The notes below the pieces were generated by a model, which was given only the letters and a program-made list of their open reading frames with translations, had not been told where the DNA came from and made no database searches. Shown here in pieces: positions 32,939-41,430 of a DNA stretch of 64,000 bases (its first letter is position 1; each line of letters begins with the position of its first letter). Made by a program: the position numbers and the translations under genes. Source of the stretch: Pirellulaceae bacterium. Its GTDB lineage: Bacteria > Planctomycetota > Planctomycetia > Pirellulales > Pirellulaceae. Location of the stretch: contig JANQLU010000072.1 of NCBI GenBank assembly GCA_028280445.1, positions 62,001 through 126,000 on the forward strand, read 5' to 3'.

Positions 32939-34696
32939 GTGAAAAATTACTCGTTGTTGCTCGCCCTCGTTACTTGCATCGTTCTCACGCCCCACCTGAC
33001 GGCGCAACAACGTCGACAAATCCGGCGAACCGGTGGTGACACTGCGTCCTATCGATCCATGTCAGTCAAGCAGGATCGATTCGAAATCCCGATCACACTC
33101 GCTTCGACTCAAATCCTGATCGATGGCGTCAAAGTAAACGGAAAAGGGCCTTTTCGTTTCATGCTGGACACCGGAGGCATGGGTGGTGGCCGCGTTGACG
33201 CTTCACTGGTCAAAAAACTTGACTTGAAACCTACCGGAAAAGTTATGGCGGGCGATGGAACAGGGAGACCCGGGCGAGAAATGCCAACCTTTGAACTCGA
33301 CTCCCTGGAAATCGCAGGCGCGAAATTCAGCGGACTGAGAGTCTTGTCGCGAGATTACAACAAACATGGTGCAGCCGTGCGAGGCCATATCGATGGAATC
33401 ATTGGATTTGGGCTTTTTAAAAACCTGTTACTCACGATCGATTATTCCCAACGAAAATTGACGGTCGCCCGAGGTTCACTGCCTCAACCGGACGGCAAGA
33501 CGGTTTTAAATGCAAAAAACGAGGGCGTCGCGGGAGTCGACGTCCAGATCGCAGGTCAATCTTACAAAGCTCATCTGGACACCGGAGCGATGGGCTGGAT
33601 CAGTATCTCCGAAGAAATTGCCAAAAAACTGAAATTCGTCAGCGAACCTGTAAAAATTGGCGAAGCGCGAACACTGACCGGTGCTTTTCCAATCAAACGG
33701 GCACGCCTCAACGGCATTGCGAAACTCGGCAAACACGAAATCAAAAATCCATACGTCGTCATCGGAGCACCTTTGCGGGGTGTCAACTTTGGTGGTTTTG
33801 TTCTTCGCGATTTTGTCGTTACCTACGATCAGAAAAACGATCGTATCAAAGTCGTCCCGGCGAAATCCGTTCGTCCTAGTGGGGCGCCAGCTTCGGCACG
33901 ACTGGGACGTCAACCAATCACGGTCACGATGGACACCAAAACCGGACATCCCATCGTCCATGCAAAAATCAATGGCAAGGGACCCTTTCCATTTGTGCTC
34001 GACACCGGTGCCGGAACTGTGCTACTGAACGACGACCTCGTGAAAGAAATTGGCCTCAAGTCGACTGGGAAGACCAAAATTGGAGACCCGTCGGATCCAA
34101 ATTCGGTCGATGCAAAAACGTATCAACTGAAAAACATTTCGATCGGCAATGCTCAATTCGAACAGCTCGGCGCAATTAGTTGGAAAGGGTTCCCGCGATC
34201 CAAAGTTCGCGGAGTAATCGGCATCACCATGCTCTACGACGCCATTGTCACATTTGATTATCCCAATCATCAGTTACACATTCGCCGCGGTGCGTTGGGA
34301 CCGGATGCCAAATCGTTTTACTATGACGGGAGCGGTTATTTGACTGTTGATCTGAAATTTGGAAAAAAATCGATCAAGACTCACATCGATTCTGGCAACA
34401 TGGGCTACCTGATGCTGCCACTTTCAATGGCCAAAGAACTCAAACTGCAATCCAAACCGCGAATCATTGGCCGCGCAAAGTCGATCAACGGAACGTTTGA
34501 CATTCACCAAGCAACTTTGGATGGCAATTTGAATTTCGCTGGCCAAACTTTTACCAATCCGACCATTCACTTCAATGATCGATTTAATTGGGGAAACATT
34601 GGTAGTCGATTCATGAGCGATTATGCCGTGACGATCGACCAAGTCAATCAACGAATCCAACTCAAGAAACCGACGCCGAAAAAACCCAAGAAATAA
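32939..34696 (+). CDS. Secreted protein with four retropepsin-like aspartyl protease motifs
   Basis: 585 residues with a signal peptide (YSLLLALVTCIVLTPHLTAQ). Four Asp-(Thr/Ser)-Gly motifs occur at D77 (MLDTGGMG), D214 (HLDTGAMG), D355 (VLDTGAGT) and D484 (HIDSGNMG), spaced by about 130-140 residues. This is the length of one retropepsin unit, so the protein is two tandem pairs. Each unit also has the family's hydrophobic-hydrophobic-Gly motif (IDGIIGFGLF, VRGVIGITML). The GTG start at 32939 is set by AAGGA upstream. Single retropepsin units need to dimerise; here two internal dimers are possible. Periplasmic or secreted; substrate unknown. Confidence 0.85.
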   Translation: MKNYSLLLALVTCIVLTPHLTAQQRRQIRRTGGDTASYRSMSVKQDRFEIPITLASTQILIDGVKVNGKGPFRFMLDTGGMGGGRVDASLVKKLDLKPTGKVMAGDGTGRPGREMPTFELDSLEIAGAKFSGLRVLSRDYNKHGAAVRGHIDGIIGFGLFKNLLLTIDYSQRKLTVARGSLPQPDGKTVLNAKNEGVAGVDVQIAGQSYKAHLDTGAMGWISISEEIAKKLKFVSEPVKIGEARTLTGAFPIKRARLNGIAKLGKHEIKNPYVVIGAPLRGVNFGGFVLRDFVVTYDQKNDRIKVVPAKSVRPSGAPASARLGRQPITVTMDTKTGHPIVHAKINGKGPFPFVLDTGAGTVLLNDDLVKEIGLKSTGKTKIGDPSDPNSVDAKTYQLKNISIGNAQFEQLGAISWKGFPRSKVRGVIGITMLYDAIVTFDYPNHQLHIRRGALGPDAKSFYYDGSGYLTVDLKFGKKSIKTHIDSGNMGYLMLPLSMAKELKLQSKPRIIGRAKSINGTFDIHQATLDGNLNFAGQTFTNPTIHFNDRFNWGNIGSRFMSDYAVTIDQVNQRIQLKKPTPKKPKK

Positions 34697-34702
34697 ATTC
34701 AA

Positions 34703-34757
34703 GTAGGGCCGGTTCCCACCGGCCGGTTTTATCGAATTGGCCAGTGGAACCGGCCAT
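34703..34757. repeat. Dispersed palindrome, family D (copy 4)
   Basis: GTAGGGCCGGTTCCCACC...GGCC facing GGCCAGTGGAACCGGCC, directly after the protease-like gene. Confidence 0.88.
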
Positions 34758-34764
34758 ACACGAT

Positions 34765-34944
34765 CGGGTGCCACTGGCTCTGCCAGTGAATTGCACATTA
34801 ACCATGGCATATCGTTCTATTGGATTACTTAGACGTGCACGATCACGGAGTTTCGATCATTAGAGGTAATACCAGTGGCAGAACAAACCGGTGAAGAAAT
34901 TGTCGAAGGCATTAGACAAAACACTTGCAAAGCCAGTGGCACCC
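34765..34944. repeat. Inverted repeat family F, copy 2
   Basis: GGGTGCCACTGGCTCTGCC at the left end and AGCCAGTGGCACCC at the right end (34931-34944), 140 bases apart with no gene inside. A half copy of family D follows at 34956-34980. Confidence 0.85.
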
Positions 34945-35021
34945 AAAATGAGAAAGTAGGGCCGGTGGGAACCGACCTTACGTCAGGCTGCTCACAAATA
35001 GGTTAAAATGTTTTGGCGGGC

Positions 35022-35143
35022 GAAGTAAAAGGGGTCGGGAGTCTTTTCAGCCAACACAATCCTCTGTTGCAACAAACAATACGGTTTGCAGCGCAGGTCT
35101 TCATTGACAAATTGATGAAAAGACTCCCGACCCCTTTTACTTC
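35022..35143. repeat. 122-bp element with perfect 28-bp inverted ends (REPIN/MITE-like)
   Basis: 35022-35049 (starting GAAGTAAAAGGGGTCGGGAG) and 35116-35143 are exact reverse complements over 28 bp, around a 66-base centre with no gene. The motif GGGGTCGGGAGTC resembles the ends of REP elements that are mobilised by REP-associated tyrosine transposases; no such transposase gene is in this window. Confidence 0.88.
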
Positions 35144-35179
35144 ACGCACACAAACCTGACTCGAAACTGAGAGCCTACA

Positions 35180-36130
35180 ATGAACCAGCTGACACGCCGA
35201 GGTGCCATACAAACCATCGGAGCAATTGGTGCTTCGATGACGCTGCCATTATCAACCTTCGGACAAACGCGACTTAGCAAAAAAATCAAATTGGGAATGA
35301 TCGCGGACCTTCACGGTGGATTGGCCAAAGATGCAGATTCACGTTTGGATGCATTCATTCAAGCGATGTCAAATGAAAACTGCAATGCGCTCGCGCAACT
35401 GGGAGATTTTGCCTATCCCAATTCCAAACATCAATCCTATCCCAAAAAAATAAATGCTGCCCATAAAACCGTACTTCACGTGATTGGCAATCACGAATTT
35501 GATTTCCGGTTGACTCGAAAAGACTGTTATCGCGCCTGGGGAATCAAAAACAGTTACTATCGATCCGATATTGGTGATTTGAGAATCCTGGTCCTCGACG
35601 GCAACGACCGGGGGTCGCCAACACATCGCGGCGGGTACCCATCGTACATCGGCGACAAACAAAAATCGTGGCTCGACGGTGAACTGAAATCATCCGAAAA
35701 ACCGATCATGATCCTGAGCCATCAACCATTGGCCGGCCGCTCTGCCATTAACAACGCATCGGCAATCCAAAAGATTTTATCGAAGTACAAGGCAAAAATT
35801 ATTTTGTGTCTCAATGGACACAGCCACCTCGATTCGTTGGTCCAAGTTGGCGGCGTGTCATATCTTCATATCAACTCCGCCTCTTATTTTTGGGTTGGCG
35901 GTAAAACCAGGATGGCGTATTACACCGATCCGCTCTATTCAACGGTGACGATTGATCCGGCGGCAGCGACCGTGTCCATAGTTGGCAAGTCGAGCAAATG
36001 GAAAGACAAATCGCCGAAAGAGCTGGGATATTTTGATCGAAAAAATGCGCCCTCTGAAAAAATCGTCACCCCGCAAATTCGCAGTCGAAAAATCTCGGCA
36101 AAAAAATCGGCTGAGAAAGACAAAAACTAA
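35180..36130 (+). CDS. Exported calcineurin-like metallophosphoesterase
   Basis: 316 residues. The N-terminus has a twin-arginine-like signal (LTRRGAIQTIGAIGASMTLPLSTFG). The metallophosphoesterase motifs are all present: IADLHGG, LGDFAYP, IGNHEFD, LSHQPL and NGHSHLD. The C-terminal 45 residues are Lys-rich. The family hydrolyses phosphomono- or diesters at a two-metal site. The next gene (alcohol dehydrogenase) begins 28 bases on in the same direction, so they are likely one transcript. With the dehydrogenase and the convergent DUF5690 transporter, a link to phosphonate or phosphoester use is possible. Confidence 0.88.
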   Translation: MNQLTRRGAIQTIGAIGASMTLPLSTFGQTRLSKKIKLGMIADLHGGLAKDADSRLDAFIQAMSNENCNALAQLGDFAYPNSKHQSYPKKINAAHKTVLHVIGNHEFDFRLTRKDCYRAWGIKNSYYRSDIGDLRILVLDGNDRGSPTHRGGYPSYIGDKQKSWLDGELKSSEKPIMILSHQPLAGRSAINNASAIQKILSKYKAKIILCLNGHSHLDSLVQVGGVSYLHINSASYFWVGGKTRMAYYTDPLYSTVTIDPAAATVSIVGKSSKWKDKSPKELGYFDRKNAPSEKIVTPQIRSRKISAKKSAEKDKN

Positions 36131-36158
36131 TTCACGCCCAATTACCAAACGATTCGTG

Positions 36159-37250
36159 ATGGCAAACCCGCCGAGAGTTGTTGTGTTCGACGACACAACT
36201 CGCAAATTTACAACAAACCTGATCGATCCACCCGTACCCGGCCGCGGCGAGATCGTGGTGAAAGTCGATTGTTGCACCATTTGCGGGAGCGACCTGCATA
36301 CTGCAACCGGGCGTCGCACAGGACCTTCGCCATCAGTGTTGGGACATGAAATCATCGGCACGATCGTTGACATCGATGATGCAATTCCGCCGCAAGATTA
36401 CTGGGGCCAATCTCTTCGAGTCGGCCAACGCGTGACTTGGGGACTGGTCGTCAGTTGTGGCCAATGTGCGAATTGCCAAATTGGTTTGGTACAAAAATGC
36501 GCATCACTATTTAAATATGGCCACGAAAAATTTGACGGGCAACGATCTACCGGCGGTCTGGCAGATTATTGCACGCTGGTTGCAAACACAACGGTGTTTC
36601 CGCTACCAGATGAATTACCCAACGAGGTCACTTGTCCTGCCAATTGCGCGACGGCAACGGTCGCAGCGGCAATTCGAACACTTTCCGAAACGAATCAAAT
36701 CGCCGCTCGAACCATCCTCATCACGGGCATGGGAATGCTTGGACTAACTGCTTGCGCGATGATTGCCGAGCAAGGCGCCGCTAACATTATCTGTGCCGAC
36801 ACCGATCAACAGCGATTGAATTTGGCAACGGCGTTTGGAGCAACCCATCTGGTATCGGCCACAGATCCTGCTGAATTGACTGCCGCACTGGACTCGTGTT
36901 CCAACAAAGGAGTCGACGCGGCATTTGATTTCTCTGGCGTCAACAGCGCTGTCCACACTTGTCTGAACAGTCTCCGTGTTGGTGGAACGGCGATTCTTGC
37001 CGGCTCGGTCTTTCCCACCGACCTGCTCGGATTCTCTCCGGAACAAATCGTTCGCCGGATGCTGACCATTCGCGGTATTCACAACTACATTCCCGCTGAC
37101 CTCGCTAACGCTCTTGAATTCCTGCGTAACCACTCCACCAAATACCCGTTTTCAAAACTGGTCGAACATACTTTCTGCCTGGATGACACCGAACAAGCTT
37201 TTCGATACGCGACCGACCACTCACCGGTTCGCGTCGCGGTAATCCCCTGA
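36159..37250 (+). CDS. Zinc-dependent alcohol dehydrogenase (phosphonate-associated type)
   Basis: 363-residue medium-chain dehydrogenase. The catalytic zinc region is CTICGSDLHTATGRRTGPSPSVLGHEIIG. The structural-zinc loop has its Cys cluster in SCGQCANCQIGLVQKC. The NAD-binding fold is ITGMGMLGLTACAM. The ICGSDLHT(x)TGRR sequence and overall plan resemble the subgroup found beside phosphonate catabolism genes (the proposed HpnZ family). I start at ATG 36159; a GTG three bases earlier is possible. It overlaps nothing and ends 2 bases from the stop of the convergent transporter gene. Confidence 0.88.
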   Translation: MANPPRVVVFDDTTRKFTTNLIDPPVPGRGEIVVKVDCCTICGSDLHTATGRRTGPSPSVLGHEIIGTIVDIDDAIPPQDYWGQSLRVGQRVTWGLVVSCGQCANCQIGLVQKCASLFKYGHEKFDGQRSTGGLADYCTLVANTTVFPLPDELPNEVTCPANCATATVAAAIRTLSETNQIAARTILITGMGMLGLTACAMIAEQGAANIICADTDQQRLNLATAFGATHLVSATDPAELTAALDSCSNKGVDAAFDFSGVNSAVHTCLNSLRVGGTAILAGSVFPTDLLGFSPEQIVRRMLTIRGIHNYIPADLANALEFLRNHSTKYPFSKLVEHTFCLDDTEQAFRYATDHSPVRVAVIP

Positions 37251-37252
37251 CA

Positions 37253-38566
37253 CTACCACACAGCATTTGCTTCTTCGTCATGATGTTCCGGAATGGCTTT
37301 TGAATAATAGACTCCCAAAAAAATTGTGACGATCGTGGAAACCAACGCAACGATGATCGACGTCCAAATGATGAGCTTGAGAAAATCAACCTGTCCGGAT
37401 ACAGCGTTGCGAAAAATCATGACAGCGACGTATCCCAAATAACCGATCGCATCCGCCAAATACATCAGATACCCGATCGTCCCGACATCGCGAAACGCGG
37501 CGATCAATCGTTCGAAAACAGTGGTATGAAATGCCACGTACGGGATGTACATTCCCAACCCGATCGTGACCATGAACGTCATCGGAGAAAATACGCCTGC
37601 GAGGTGTCCGCCGACCGCAACCAGGACAAGGACAAATCCCACAGCCAACAAAGCGATCGACGACAAAAAAGCCTTGCGATTGTTATGAATCAAGATGATC
37701 AGCCCATTGGCCACAACGACGCCAACCATGACCCAAAATTCGGACGTGGCAAAAACTGATGGTTTGTCCCCGACACCTAAATCTCTCCAGATCTCGACTG
37801 CAAAATCGTCTCGGATACTTCGCACAATCGTCAGCAGAACGTAAATGGACAACAGAGCCACCAACCCGATGACGTGCTTTCGAAAAAATGCGCGACGTTG
37901 GTCATGAAACATCGGCATTCGTGGCGAGCGATGTTTTTCGTCGATTTCGTTCGGCGGTGGAATTTGAGACAACAGCCAAACGAAACCAACCAACGGCACA
38001 ACGAATATCAGTCCCGTCAAAAACGGCATCCAATACTCGTTCACGCCATAGTCCTGGATCAGGCGGCGCCCCACCGATTTCACAACCCCCGATGAAACGA
38101 TGAAACTGGCACACAACCCGGCCGACAAAGCTTCAGTAACTCGCCGCCCCTCAAGAAATCCCAAGACTAAACCAAACACCATCCCCAACGGCAAACCGTT
38201 GACAAATAGCCAGAGAAAATTCCACGGCGGTGGTGTCAAAGCAAAAAACAGCAACGCCAATTCCGCAATCGCGATCAAACCCAGAATCGAAACAACTCGA
38301 TACTTGGCCGGCATTTCAGAAACGACTTTGATGCCGACAAATTTGGAAAGCGTATACCCCGTCACTTGGGCAGCCACGAGAACAGTTTTGAAACCAAGCC
38401 CCAGCCAAACGGTATCTTCGAATGTTCCCGCTGTAAAAGGCTTGCGAAACGCGTACATGCAGAAATAGGTTCCAAACGCAGCGATAATGCAATACGCCGA
38501 AAAAGGAACAGGTCCTGCCGCTAACAATTTATTGCTCAACCAACGTTCGTTTTTTTTGTCGCCCAA
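37253..38566 (-). CDS. DUF5690-family membrane transporter (MFS-like)
   Basis: 437 residues, about 12 hydrophobic segments, starting with PFSAYCIIAAFGTYFCMYAF, a sequence I associate with DUF5690. Charged loops after the sixth segment (PPPNEIDEKHRSPRMPMFHDQRRAFFRKH) divide two halves, as in the major facilitator superfamily. From memory, such proteins occur in clusters for phosphonate use together with FAD oxidases and phosphonatase-like enzymes, which are not present here. The transported compound cannot be told. It is convergent with the dehydrogenase gene, with stops two bases apart. Confidence 0.82.
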   Translation of the reverse strand: MGDKKNERWLSNKLLAAGPVPFSAYCIIAAFGTYFCMYAFRKPFTAGTFEDTVWLGLGFKTVLVAAQVTGYTLSKFVGIKVVSEMPAKYRVVSILGLIAIAELALLFFALTPPPWNFLWLFVNGLPLGMVFGLVLGFLEGRRVTEALSAGLCASFIVSSGVVKSVGRRLIQDYGVNEYWMPFLTGLIFVVPLVGFVWLLSQIPPPNEIDEKHRSPRMPMFHDQRRAFFRKHVIGLVALLSIYVLLTIVRSIRDDFAVEIWRDLGVGDKPSVFATSEFWVMVGVVVANGLIILIHNNRKAFLSSIALLAVGFVLVLVAVGGHLAGVFSPMTFMVTIGLGMYIPYVAFHTTVFERLIAAFRDVGTIGYLMYLADAIGYLGYVAVMIFRNAVSGQVDFLKLIIWTSIIVALVSTIVTIFLGVYYSKAIPEHHDEEANAVW

Positions 38567-38784
38567 AATTGTATTCCTGATCGAACTTGATTCGTGCTGT
38601 CTTACGTAGCTCGCACGGTGAAAAACATTGCGTTGCTAATTTTTTTTCATTTGCAAAAAAATTTTGAAACCACGTTTGTGAATTTCCCCACTCATCAAAA
38701 AATCGATCGTTCCGATTTGAAGTCTGTGGCAAATGGCTGGATAATAATGCAACCTAACCTTGGACACCATCACAGGAGACAACG

Positions 38785-40668
38785 ATGTCGCGTCGGCTTC
38801 AACGAATCGTATTAACGGCCTTTATCGTTTTTTCATGCTTTGCAAACGTGGCGATCACGCAAGGCCAGAATTCGACAAAAGCCACCGACAACAAAATCTC
38901 GGAATTCGGCAAATACTCCGGATACTCCAAGCCGCAATTCAAAAAATGGGTGGTGCAATCGCAATACATCAAAATGCGCGACGGCGTCAAATTGGCAATC
39001 GATGTCATTCGCCCCTCTCACGACGGTAAAACTCCTGCCGACGTCAAAGTTCCGGTCGTTTGGACCCACTCGCGTTACCACCGCAATCAACAAGCGATGA
39101 ATCCCCGCAGCAAATCCATGGTCGACAGCCGACCCGATTTGCAGCGCCTGGTCCGACACGGTTACGCCGTCACCACCGTTGGTGTCCGCGGCAGCGGAGT
39201 ATCGTTTGGACGCTTCGAAGGACTTTTTTCGCCCAACGAAACCAAAGACGCTTATGAAGTCATCGACTGGTTGTCCAAACAACCCTGGTGCGACGGCAAC
39301 GTGGGCATGTTTGGCGGCTCGTATCTTGGGATGACGCAATACATGGCAGCCAGTCAAAACCATCCGGCGTTGAAAGCCATTTTTCCAGACGTCGCAGGAT
39401 TTGATTTGTACGATCTGTTGTACCCCGGCGGCGTGTTTCGCGGCGACATGATTCGTCACTGGGATAAATTGACAACGATGCTCGATACCAAAATGACCGC
39501 CGTCAAAGTTGACACCGACAAAGATGGAACGATGAAAAAATCCGCCATCGCGGGACACGCAAAAAACTGGAAGGTGTTCGAGGAATACTCAAAAGCCAAA
39601 TTTCGCGACACCGTTTCCAAAGATCATTCCTGGTCGATCCACAATCCAGCTTCTCGACTGACAGACATCAATCGAGCCAAAGTTCCCGCCTACCACTGGA
39701 ATGGGTTCCTCGATATTTTTGTCGCCGACGCAACGCTTTGGTATGCCAATTACGCTGGTCCACAAAAAATGGGAATTGGCCCCTGGCCACACGCGGTCTT
39801 TCACGATCGACGCTTTATTGCCGAACGTTTTCGATTGATGACGATCGAACAACACCGCTGGTTCGATTACTGGCTCAAAGGAATCGACAACGGGATCATG
39901 AAAGAACCTCCGATTCATTACGCGATCCTCGACGAAGGCAAAAAATGGCAGTGGAAAACCGCGAAACAGTGGCCTCCTAAATCGTCAATCGCACAAACGT
40001 TTTACTTCTCCGGCAAATCATCAGGTTCCATCAAATCAGTCAACGACGGCTCACTGCATCTCGCGAAACCTGGCGACTCGAACAAGCACTCGAAATACAA
40101 AGTGGATTTGACAACAACGACGGGAAAATCGAGTCGCTGGGACAACGCGGTCGGGCAGGGGCCATTGAGATATGGCGACATGTCGGAAAATGATCGCAAA
40201 TCGCTGACATTTACAACCGATACGCTCAAATACAACGTCACCGCGACCGGTCATCCCATCGCTCATTTGTATGTCAGCAGTTCGGCGGCCGATGGCCATT
40301 TCCATGTTCTGCTCGAAGAGGTCGATGAAAATGGTGTTTCGCACTACGTCACCGAGGCCGTCTTGCGTGCATCCAAACGCGATGTCATCAAAGCTCCCTG
40401 GAACAATCTGGGACTGCCTTTTCAACGCTGCAACAAGCAAGATAACAAACCGTTGAAGAAAGGCGAAGTCGTACTGCTCCGCATGGACCTGCATCCGATC
40501 GCGGTCGTTTTCAACAAAGGGCATCGGATCCGAGTCACCGTGATGTGCGCAGACAAAGACAATACGAAATCACTACCAATTTCAAAAGACGCGGAAGTTT
40601 TTGTCCATCACAATTCACAGCACGCGTCAAAACTGATTTTGCCTGTCCAGTCGAAACAGAAAAAATAG
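38785..40668 (+). CDS. Secreted CocE/NonD-family hydrolase (Xaa-Pro dipeptidyl peptidase-like)
   Basis: 627 residues: a signal peptide (IVLTAFIVFSCFANVAITQG), an alpha/beta-hydrolase core with DGVKLAIDVIRP, VGVRGSGVSFGRF and the nucleophile S179 in MFGGSYLGMTQY, a helical cap, then a C-terminal jellyroll (ATGHPIAHLYVSSSAADGHFHVLLEEV...LHPIAVVFNKGHRIRVTV). This is the S15/cocaine-esterase layout. Enzymes of the family hydrolyse esters, acyl bonds of beta-lactams or X-Pro peptides; the substrate here is unknown. An AGGAG site lies 7 bases before the ATG. The gene stands alone. Confidence 0.93.
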   Translation: MSRRLQRIVLTAFIVFSCFANVAITQGQNSTKATDNKISEFGKYSGYSKPQFKKWVVQSQYIKMRDGVKLAIDVIRPSHDGKTPADVKVPVVWTHSRYHRNQQAMNPRSKSMVDSRPDLQRLVRHGYAVTTVGVRGSGVSFGRFEGLFSPNETKDAYEVIDWLSKQPWCDGNVGMFGGSYLGMTQYMAASQNHPALKAIFPDVAGFDLYDLLYPGGVFRGDMIRHWDKLTTMLDTKMTAVKVDTDKDGTMKKSAIAGHAKNWKVFEEYSKAKFRDTVSKDHSWSIHNPASRLTDINRAKVPAYHWNGFLDIFVADATLWYANYAGPQKMGIGPWPHAVFHDRRFIAERFRLMTIEQHRWFDYWLKGIDNGIMKEPPIHYAILDEGKKWQWKTAKQWPPKSSIAQTFYFSGKSSGSIKSVNDGSLHLAKPGDSNKHSKYKVDLTTTTGKSSRWDNAVGQGPLRYGDMSENDRKSLTFTTDTLKYNVTATGHPIAHLYVSSSAADGHFHVLLEEVDENGVSHYVTEAVLRASKRDVIKAPWNNLGLPFQRCNKQDNKPLKKGEVVLLRMDLHPIAVVFNKGHRIRVTVMCADKDNTKSLPISKDAEVFVHHNSQHASKLILPVQSKQKK

Positions 40669-40800
40669 TCGCGTTGAGATCAACCGATCAATTAATGTCA
40701 AACTGCACTTTGCCGTCGCAATTTCCGGCGGCAAGATTTCCTACCGCCCTCAAAGGTAGTGGGCTAATTTGAGAGTTCCAAACTAAAGGGGACGTGGCCG

Positions 40801-41430
40801 TTAACTGTGTTCGAAATTCGAGATCACCAGTCGGATTAAATCGACTCGTCGTTCTACACCCAACTTTTTCATGATGGTTTTACGCCGCATCTGGACAGTT
40901 CGCGAACAGATATCGAGTTCTTCGGCAATTTCCTTGTTCAGCTTACCGGCGACAGTCCCTTTCAAAATACAAAGCTCTTCGTGATTGAGGCTTGAAAATC
41001 GCTTGCGCAAATCATGACGTTTTTGTTTGGCCTGGTGTTTCTCACGCGCCAAACTAACGGCATCGTGAATCTTGGTCCGCAACTCCACGGGTCGATAAGG
41101 TTTTTCGAGAAAATCGATCGCCCCTTTTTTAATCGCATCGGCACACATCGCGATGTCCCCATGCCCCGTAATGATGATGATCGGCAGCTGTGAATTGACC
41201 GAGATCAAATAATCTTGGAGTTCGATCCCATTCATCCCAGGCATGTGAATGTCGAGGATAACGCAACCCAAGCAATCGGAGTTGTACGCTTGCAAAAACG
41301 ACTCCGCAGATTCGAAACATCGCGTTTTCAATCGCATCGCACTGATCAATTCGTCCAATGACTCGCGCATCGCATCGTCATCGTCGACAATAAAAATAGT
41401 TGGTTCGACGTCTTGCTGTAGTAACATCAT
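40801..41430 (-). CDS. FixJ-type response regulator
   Basis: 209 residues: a receiver domain (IFIVDDDDAMRESL, phospho-acceptor D60 in VILDIHMPGM, GHGDIAMCADAIKKGAIDFLEKPY) and a LuxR/GerE-type helix-turn-helix (GKLNKEIAEELDICSRTVQMRRKTIMKKLGV). The GHGD and the FLEKPY run are typical of the FixJ subgroup. Its start overlaps the stop of the upstream kinase (ATGA), so the two are translated together and form a signalling pair. It activates or represses transcription; no target site is evident nearby. Confidence 0.95.
   Translation of the reverse strand: MMLLQQDVEPTIFIVDDDDAMRESLDELISAMRLKTRCFESAESFLQAYNSDCLGCVILDIHMPGMNGIELQDYLISVNSQLPIIIITGHGDIAMCADAIKKGAIDFLEKPYRPVELRTKIHDAVSLAREKHQAKQKRHDLRKRFSSLNHEELCILKGTVAGKLNKEIAEELDICSRTVQMRRKTIMKKLGVERRVDLIRLVISNFEHS

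Noticed and set aside
38833-39558. Long minus-strand frame of 241 codons opposite the CocE-like gene
   Set aside because: The plus strand has a clear signal peptide and catalytic motif; the antisense frame is His/Val/Arg-rich and has no domain.
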